Virus record (IMG/VR): IMGVR_UViG_3300007512_000149
Span: 1-29,839 of that record
Length of the DNA: 29,839 nucleotides
From: a virus
Strand: one strand, 5' to 3'
Position 1 is the first letter of the stretch. Each line of letters opens with the position of its first letter. Shown one piece after another: positions 24,810-29,839 of this stretch. A program made the position numbers and the translations under genes. The notes under the pieces are model-generated. The model saw only the letters and a program-made list of their open reading frames with translations, made no database searches and was not told the DNA's origin.

Positions 24810-26300
24810 TTATTTGGGCAAGCATGGCAATTCTCCAGTAGTTATACATCCAGTTAAACCTAAATTTGGACTTCTTTCCAATGGGCATAACTCTATAAAC
24901 TCTCCTATATATATCCCCGCAAAGGGCGCATCATGATCATCATCGCCAGAAATTCCTAAAGACCAATTTGGATAATGATGAGTAATAGCACCAAATGTAA
25001 TACCATTTCCTTTGGCCGCATTTGTGACTCCGCCCCATGCGGCATAGGTTGATCCTTGTTTTTCAAAACCAAAAGATGTCCCAGCAGGAGCGGCACCTTC
25101 AATACAAATTCCACCTATTCCAATTTTATCCCATTGACTTCCATATGTCCACCCAGTAAGTCCGCCCATACTGTCTTCAGTAATACCCAAAAACATAGCA
25201 TCTGGTCCATCGTATGTATGACCGCTTCCAGAACAACCAGCGCAACCATCAAGACTTCTGCTGTCTAACATCCTGTAAGGAAAATAATTCATCAATTTTG
25301 GTGTTTCGCAGAAATTAAAACCACCCCCAAAATCATCTGGTGGAATATAATCGGATTCTGTCTTTTCATAAAACCCCTTCATGCCGGCAGGATGAAGCAT
25401 CTCATATAAAGCATCAAAATATATCGGCAATCCAGTTTCTTCATCAACTTGATCGACATAACTCTTAACGACATAAGAATAGTCTTGATACCAATCACTA
25501 TCTTGTATTACATATCGTCCATTTAAATAACTGCCGCCTAGATGCCATACAGCATTACCAACACCTGTGCAGTATGAAACACCTTCGGCAAGGTCACAGT
25601 CCCTGTCAAATCGAATATCTTGAAGAACACCACCATAATGACCAGTCACCCCTTCATTAGTTAAAACAGTCCATCCATCAAACTTTCCGCCATTTAGACG
25701 AAGAATATCTGCTTTTGGATAAAAGAATTCTGTTCCCGGCCTTTTCTCTTGTTCTAATTGTGGACTTCCATCAGAAGAATCGGGTGGAGAAAATAAAGAC
25801 GAAAAGAAATACCTATATGCACCTTCGGTACTTTTTCGTTGATAAAATCCCTGACGAATGTTTTTTATAAGTTGCCTGATGTTGTTGGTATTATCAACCC
25901 CATCGGGGCCCACTTCTGCACCAATAAACCAATTTGGGAATCCTGATGCGTACATATATGTAAAATGTTCTAAAAATTCAACTGGAGTTTCATCTATATC
26001 TACTAGATGGGTCATTCCTGTTGAATAAAAAGGAGCGGCAACTAACTCATAACCACCGAAGTTATATAACCAATCGTAATATGCTTGAGTAAATTTTATA
26101 ATATTGCTTGTTGAAGGAGTCGATTCACTTTTCTCTACAATCCATCGAGGAAATATACCACGAACATCAATATATGAAGGCACTGGTACACCAGAAGAAT
26201 CATAATTTTGTTCTATTTTTTCTCCGAGCAAAAGCAACATATACTGTTCGTTGCGTTTGCCCTGGTTATTATTATTACTTATCCCTCCAAAAAATCCCAT
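24810..26300 (-). CDS. Probable baseplate wedge protein in gp7 position
   Basis: A 496-aa protein. Residues about 45-190 follow a pattern I associate with structural proteins of marine T4-like phages: IKFTQAYYDWLYNFGG, LVDIDETPVEFLEHF, then IRQLIKNIRQGFYQRKSTEGAYRYFFSSLF (quoted here as one run of conserved-type residues in two parts, IRQLIKNIRQGFYQ and RKSTEGAYRYFF). The middle is rich in Tyr, Asp and Gly; the C-terminal third has CAGCSGSG and several further cysteines and ends CLPK. Its ATG directly abuts the gp6 stop (TAA then ATG), implying translational coupling. T4 gp7 occupies this position but is about twice as long; I treat the match as positional. Confidence 0.55.
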   Translation of the reverse strand: MGFFGGISNNNNQGKRNEQYMLLLLGEKIEQNYDSSGVPVPSYIDVRGIFPRWIVEKSESTPSTSNIIKFTQAYYDWLYNFGGYELVAAPFYSTGMTHLVDIDETPVEFLEHFTYMYASGFPNWFIGAEVGPDGVDNTNNIRQLIKNIRQGFYQRKSTEGAYRYFFSSLFSPPDSSDGSPQLEQEKRPGTEFFYPKADILRLNGGKFDGWTVLTNEGVTGHYGGVLQDIRFDRDCDLAEGVSYCTGVGNAVWHLGGSYLNGRYVIQDSDWYQDYSYVVKSYVDQVDEETGLPIYFDALYEMLHPAGMKGFYEKTESDYIPPDDFGGGFNFCETPKLMNYFPYRMLDSRSLDGCAGCSGSGHTYDGPDAMFLGITEDSMGGLTGWTYGSQWDKIGIGGICIEGAAPAGTSFGFEKQGSTYAAWGGVTNAAKGNGITFGAITHHYPNWSLGISGDDDHDAPFAGIYIGEFIELCPLERSPNLGLTGCITTGELPCLPK

Positions 26301-28091
26301 TTAATATACTACTCTCTGCATGTTTAATTCTAAAAATAACTTAGAGACCATATGTTGCTTCGCATCAAATACAGAATTTCTTGGCGAACATACAACATTG
26401 AACGGTTCGGCTGCAACTCCTTTTGCAATAAATACTTCTCCTGTATTTGCATTAAATGTTCCTGCGCCTTGGAGAACACTTATAACATTATTTTCATTTT
26501 GATAAAATCCTTGTAATCTTTGAACTCCGTTTGAATCTATTGCTCCCGCAGGTCTTAATTGGATTAATTGATTTGTTGGTATATCTGCATCATCATTCCA
26601 TTTTGGTCCAACCCTAAAACTTGATGTTGTCAATATATTTTCTTTTAGTGCTGTTTGAAAATTTATTTTTTTTGCATCAAAACCAATTCCCAAATCTACC
26701 TTTATTCTTAAAGAAAATGAAAAATCACTAGCACCAGATAAAATTGAATTGGACTCAACGCTGTTTATGATATTGGATATTTCCGAAGCACTAAATTTAT
26801 TTTCAAATCCAGACCTATAAGAGTGTGCAACAGTACTGATAATATCACTCATTATTTCTTCTCTAGATTTAAGAGTTTTTGAAGAATCCCAAGGAACACT
26901 TCCGAGTAAAACAACATCCATATATTCTGGATTCATATATTCAGGCAAAATAGTCACACAAGTTTTTTCTTTTAATAATGCAGGAATCGTTCCTGCTAGT
27001 ACTGCTTGACTTAAAACATCTGGATCATTTACAGAAACAAAAACCCTGCCAAACATTGGAGGGTCCATTTCTTCTCCGCCCCACACATTAAATACTTCAT
27101 ATGGGTCTGAAGAATCTCCAACAAATCCTTGTTGTGCTAATAATGCTCTACAATCTTCCACAGTAACTGCTCTATCTTGCGCTGCAAACCACTTTGGTGC
27201 AAAGAATTTAATCATATCCACATTCGGTTCATCCGAACCACCGTTGGAAAGAGAAATAGTTTCTGTTTCTGAGGCCACTTCAAGACCGTGTATTTGATAA
27301 TTACCAGCGCCATTACCTGCTTTTCCACTGCTCTTTAAATATGTGACTCTTGTTAAATCATTTGGTGTTATTTGTCTTCCGACTTGAACTACAGTATTCG
27401 CACCAACATTACCACCAAATACGACAAAGAAACCCAACTCACTTCGCTCCAACCAATAAACCTTACTGGTTGAATCTAAACCAGATTGAATATTGTCTGC
27501 TTTTGACCAGACTTCCCATTCATCAGTATTTGCATTTTTTACTTCTACAGTAATAGTACTTATATCAATATCCAATCCATGAAGAAATGCTTTTTGAGTA
27601 TCTTGGTCTACTAACAAAGGCAAATTTCTATTTAAAGTACTCCCCTCAATTATTTCTACTATTGCTTCGCCATCAAGATTTAAAGAATAATTTTTTGTTG
27701 TGTAAAACGAATACGGAGTCCCGTTTTCATCATATGCAGAAAATCTAGTATATGCTGGTACTATAGTCCCTTCCGCACCACCATGTCTTACCTTTGCTCT
27801 TCCCTTTGCAGAAGTTCTGCCAGGGACCACAAATCCCAATGGTTTAACTAATGATATAATAGATTCTAATCTTTGTGCAGAATCTAAAAACATTTCATTT
27901 CCAATCATATTTGCATAATACCCATAATACATGGTGTTATATGACAAAACATCTAAAAGAACTTGAGCGGCCGAACCAGAATAATCATAGTCCTTTATCG
28001 TTTCTTGTGTTTTTAAATATTCTATGATACTATCTTTTATTTCATAGAAATTTAAACTTCCTAATTTTATGACTGGTGAATCGTTTGGCAT
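26301..28091 (-). CDS. 6: Baseplate wedge protein gp6 homologue (baseplate J-like)
   Basis: This is the T4 gp6-type wedge protein, which forms the dimeric ring that holds the baseplate together and moves at contraction. The N-terminus shows the gp6 pattern: LNFYEIKDSIIEYLKTQ, then DYSGSAAQVLLDVLSYNT, YYANMIGNEMFLDSAQ and LVKPLGFVVPGR (residues about 10-90). The baseplate J-type core includes VTYLKSSGKAGNGAG (about 260) and FFAPKWFAAQDRAVTVEDCR (about 300-320). Its 596 aa compares with 660 in T4. It starts one base after gp25 stops and its stop touches the next ATG, so gp25, gp6 and the following gene read as a coupled block. Confidence 0.88.
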   Translation of the reverse strand: MPNDSPVIKLGSLNFYEIKDSIIEYLKTQETIKDYDYSGSAAQVLLDVLSYNTMYYGYYANMIGNEMFLDSAQRLESIISLVKPLGFVVPGRTSAKGRAKVRHGGAEGTIVPAYTRFSAYDENGTPYSFYTTKNYSLNLDGEAIVEIIEGSTLNRNLPLLVDQDTQKAFLHGLDIDISTITVEVKNANTDEWEVWSKADNIQSGLDSTSKVYWLERSELGFFVVFGGNVGANTVVQVGRQITPNDLTRVTYLKSSGKAGNGAGNYQIHGLEVASETETISLSNGGSDEPNVDMIKFFAPKWFAAQDRAVTVEDCRALLAQQGFVGDSSDPYEVFNVWGGEEMDPPMFGRVFVSVNDPDVLSQAVLAGTIPALLKEKTCVTILPEYMNPEYMDVVLLGSVPWDSSKTLKSREEIMSDIISTVAHSYRSGFENKFSASEISNIINSVESNSILSGASDFSFSLRIKVDLGIGFDAKKINFQTALKENILTTSSFRVGPKWNDDADIPTNQLIQLRPAGAIDSNGVQRLQGFYQNENNVISVLQGAGTFNANTGEVFIAKGVAAEPFNVVCSPRNSVFDAKQHMVSKLFLELNMQRVVY

Positions 28092-28092
28092 A

Positions 28093-28560
28093 TTATCTTA
28101 CCTTTGTTAATCCTATACTGATTGCATCTCTTAAAGTTTGTCCAGGGCCTGCAAGTCTCGTTACAAAATACGAAATATAAACATATAAAAGATTAATATC
28201 TGCATTATTTGCCATTGCGGCTTCTACTCCATGCCCTGGAACATATGCTGTCCTTTCCGTTACTGGAACATCATTTATTATAACATGTTCAACATTTACT
28301 CTTGGCTCATATAATTTTATTTTATCCCTAATATCTAATGATTGTATGGCAGCCAAGTGAGGGTCATAATTTTCAAACAAAGAGTCATTAATATCTGTTC
28401 CAAAGTTTCTATTAAATGGTTTTTCTCCAGGAATAGTAAGAAGTAAATTCACCAAAGATTGTCTTATAGAATAGACATCTTTTACCACTCCAATATCGTT
28501 AGTAAATCTATTTTTCGCGAAATTAATTTCTACATCTGAATGTACATTTGAGAGTGCCAT
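28093..28560 (-). CDS. 25: Baseplate wedge protein gp25 homologue (GPW/gp25 family)
   Basis: A 155-aa member of the GPW/gp25 family (Pfam PF04965), the small wedge protein that anchors the sheath to the baseplate. The hallmark segments are present: VYSIRQSLVNLLLTIPGEKP (about 28-47), FNRNFGTDINDSLFENYDP (about 48-66) and IRDKIKLYEPRVNVEHV. T4 gp25 has 132 aa; the extra length is at the C-terminus. An AGGAG ribosome site precedes the ATG at 28560. The 76-base gap upstream has no exact promoter match, only AT-rich sequence. Confidence 0.92.
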   Translation of the reverse strand: MALSNVHSDVEINFAKNRFTNDIGVVKDVYSIRQSLVNLLLTIPGEKPFNRNFGTDINDSLFENYDPHLAAIQSLDIRDKIKLYEPRVNVEHVIINDVPVTERTAYVPGHGVEAAMANNADINLLYVYISYFVTRLAGPGQTLRDAISIGLTKVR

Positions 28561-28636
28561 TATATGTTCTCCTATAGTAAGAATGACTCTTTGTATGTAT
28601 AATATAAATGGTAAATGTTCATTTTTTATCTTTCTG

Positions 28637-29533
28637 TTAAATCCAAGATTTTATTAAGTCCCATATAGATTCCCACAATTTTGGTTCTTCGTCTGGGTCA
28701 AAAACTGTTGTATCTCTTATTAAATCTACCATCATTCCATGAGCAACAGGAAACGCACCTATACTGTGGGTAATAGATGCAACCAACCACCTACCACCAA
28801 TTTTTTTTGGACCGATTGTACCTTCTCCTCCTTCTTTTAATTCATTTATAAAAATCATAGTACCAGGTCTCAAAGTTAAATCCCCAGAAATGGTCATCTG
28901 TGCTTTTTGAGAAGTTATAAGTTGCATTTGTGCATTTCTTAGTAATGGTTGTTCGTCTGGAGTATCCCAATATGTGGAATATGTTCTGGTATATTCAAGA
29001 TAATCTTTAAACTTTGGACCTATACAAGGACAATTACAACTACTCGGATGTTCTGTCTCACTCCACAAACATCCCAACCAATCTTCATCAAGATGCTCTT
29101 TGATTAAATCACATTCCTTGATGGCTCTCTCTGCTCTTTTAAGGTTTTTCTCTGTTGGTTCTTTGAGATGAGAAGAAGTGATGGTAGTCTCGTCTTCCCC
29201 AATAATAGAATTCCAAAAAGTAACTGCACTAGACCATATCGAATTGGTAATATCACCAATCGGGCCTCCTATATCAATTGGTGTCTGGTCTATGCCAGTT
29301 ATTTCTTCATTGATTCTATTTACTTCTTCATCCGAATCTGGTTTTAATTCTTGACAAGGGCAATTACATAACGGATCATCTTCTGGGCAACTAGAATTAT
29401 CTACTGGACCATTTGGATTTGCACAAGGATATTCATCAACCACTCCCTTGTGGGAATGAGTTATTTTTTTGCTATAAGCCCACGAACTATTAGCAAATTC
29501 TGTTAATCTTGATACTAGTTGTTTCTTATTCAT
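28637..29533 (-). CDS. Probable baseplate hub/tail protein with hub-like C-terminus
   Basis: A 298-aa protein. The N-terminal half is acidic and includes two Cys groups, CPEDDPLCNCPCQE (about 48-61) and SSCNCPCIGP (about 168-177), that are unusual for a baseplate component. The C-terminal third (about 200-290) reads MQLITSQKAQMTISGDLTLR, PGTMIFINEL, GGRWLVASITHSIGA and GMMVDLIRDTT. The sequence 'Gdl.LrPGtmI.i' followed by 'GrWlV..ItH' is the beta-domain pattern of tail hub proteins of the gp27/gpD/VgrG type. It may be a full small hub-associated protein or the last part of a hub whose other part is encoded upstream. Position just before gp25 supports a baseplate role. Ribosome site is weak (AGAGA). 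Confidence 0.5.
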   Translation of the reverse strand: MNKKQLVSRLTEFANSSWAYSKKITHSHKGVVDEYPCANPNGPVDNSSCPEDDPLCNCPCQELKPDSDEEVNRINEEITGIDQTPIDIGGPIGDITNSIWSSAVTFWNSIIGEDETTITSSHLKEPTEKNLKRAERAIKECDLIKEHLDEDWLGCLWSETEHPSSCNCPCIGPKFKDYLEYTRTYSTYWDTPDEQPLLRNAQMQLITSQKAQMTISGDLTLRPGTMIFINELKEGGEGTIGPKKIGGRWLVASITHSIGAFPVAHGMMVDLIRDTTVFDPDEEPKLWESIWDLIKSWI

Positions 29534-29561
29534 TAGAATCTCTTTATTTTATATGTATATC

Positions 29562-29839
29562 CTACGGACACGGACATAAATCTGGAGGACACGGCGAATT
29601 ACCCCAAACACCACAAAATGCCTGACATATCAATTGATTATATTCACCACAAGGCATAAGTAAACAACTCTCGTCCCCTGAATTATTTTCATTACACCCG
29701 CCATTATCACAATGGGGAGGACTATTTCCAAAATAACAGCAACAAAATGGTTCATCACAATCTCCCAAGTAACACGCATTATCTGAAGGCTCTGGGAAAT
29801 CATCACACGAATATGGTGTTCCAAAAATGTCACAAACTC
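29562..29839 (-). CDS. C-terminal end of a Cys-rich protein, cut by window edge
   Basis: The frame that ends with TAG at 29564-29562 is open all the way to the last base, so this is the C-terminal 91 or so residues of a longer protein. The visible part is dense in cysteine (CDEPFCCCYFGN, CDNGGCNENN, CPPDLCPCP). A TTG at 29768 could act as a start for a 68-aa product, but I see no good ribosome site for it and prefer a partial gene. It precedes the probable hub gene by 28 bases, so it belongs to the same operon. Function is unknown; it resembles the Cys-rich segments seen in the hub and fibre genes. Confidence 0.5.
   Translation of the reverse strand, partial: VCDIFGTPYSCDDFPEPSDNACYLGDCDEPFCCCYFGNSPPHCDNGGCNENNSGDESCLLMPCGEYNQLICQAFCGVWGNSPCPPDLCPCP

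Noticed and set aside
28561-28636. Possible sigma70 or late promoter before gp25
   Set aside because: The gap has AT-rich pieces such as TATATTATACAT but no TATAAATA and no -35 at proper spacing; not enough to call.
1-29839. tRNA genes, insertion sequences or attachment sites
   Set aside because: I saw no cloverleaf-type sequence, transposase frame or terminal inverted repeat; gaps between genes are too short to hold them.

Overview
The window is the virion-structure region of a T4-like contractile-tailed phage (myovirus), probably from a marine or other aquatic setting. Every gene I can support lies on the minus strand, so transcription runs from high to low coordinates. The DNA is AT-rich (well under half GC by eye) and the genes are packed almost end to end. 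The T4-superfamily assignment rests on recognisable gp25, gp6, gp13 and gp14 homologues in the T4-like order (baseplate, then fibres, then neck) and on one exact T4 late-promoter motif. The host cannot be named from the sequence.

Layout in the direction of transcription: (1) 29839-21771 holds baseplate genes: the end of a Cys-rich protein cut by the window edge, a probable hub or tail protein, gp25, gp6, a probable gp7-position wedge protein, a 664-aa baseplate/tail protein, and a 338-aa protein with a PG-LQA-ELNE motif seen in marine phage tail proteins. (2) 21737-2693 is a roughly 19-kb host-recognition cassette of six genes: two tail-fibre proteins that share a beta-rich repeat; three large proteins (1043, 910 and 2615 aa) that begin with a similar short leader and a collagen-like Gly-X-Y stretch and then carry arrays of Cys-rich 'GACC' modules; and a 531-aa protein ending in a DUF1566/Lcl_C-like domain. 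(3) 2630-329 holds a small Cys-cluster protein and the neck proteins gp13 and gp14, preceded by an almost perfect sigma70-type promoter. (4) 294-1 is the start of a GIY-YIG endonuclease gene cut by the left edge.

The standout is the 2615-aa protein. It combines a collagen-like N-terminus, dozens of Cys-rich modules, a stretch resembling WAP (whey acidic protein) four-disulfide cores, a von Willebrand A domain with its metal-site motifs, and a recent tandem duplication with a 138-bp period. Together with its shorter relatives and the two DUF1566 proteins it looks like a disulfide- or metal-rich adhesin apparatus built on a T4-type baseplate. This combination resembles bacterial or animal extracellular-matrix proteins more than a classical phage fibre. 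How such Cys-dense proteins fold when virions assemble in the cytosol is the main open question.
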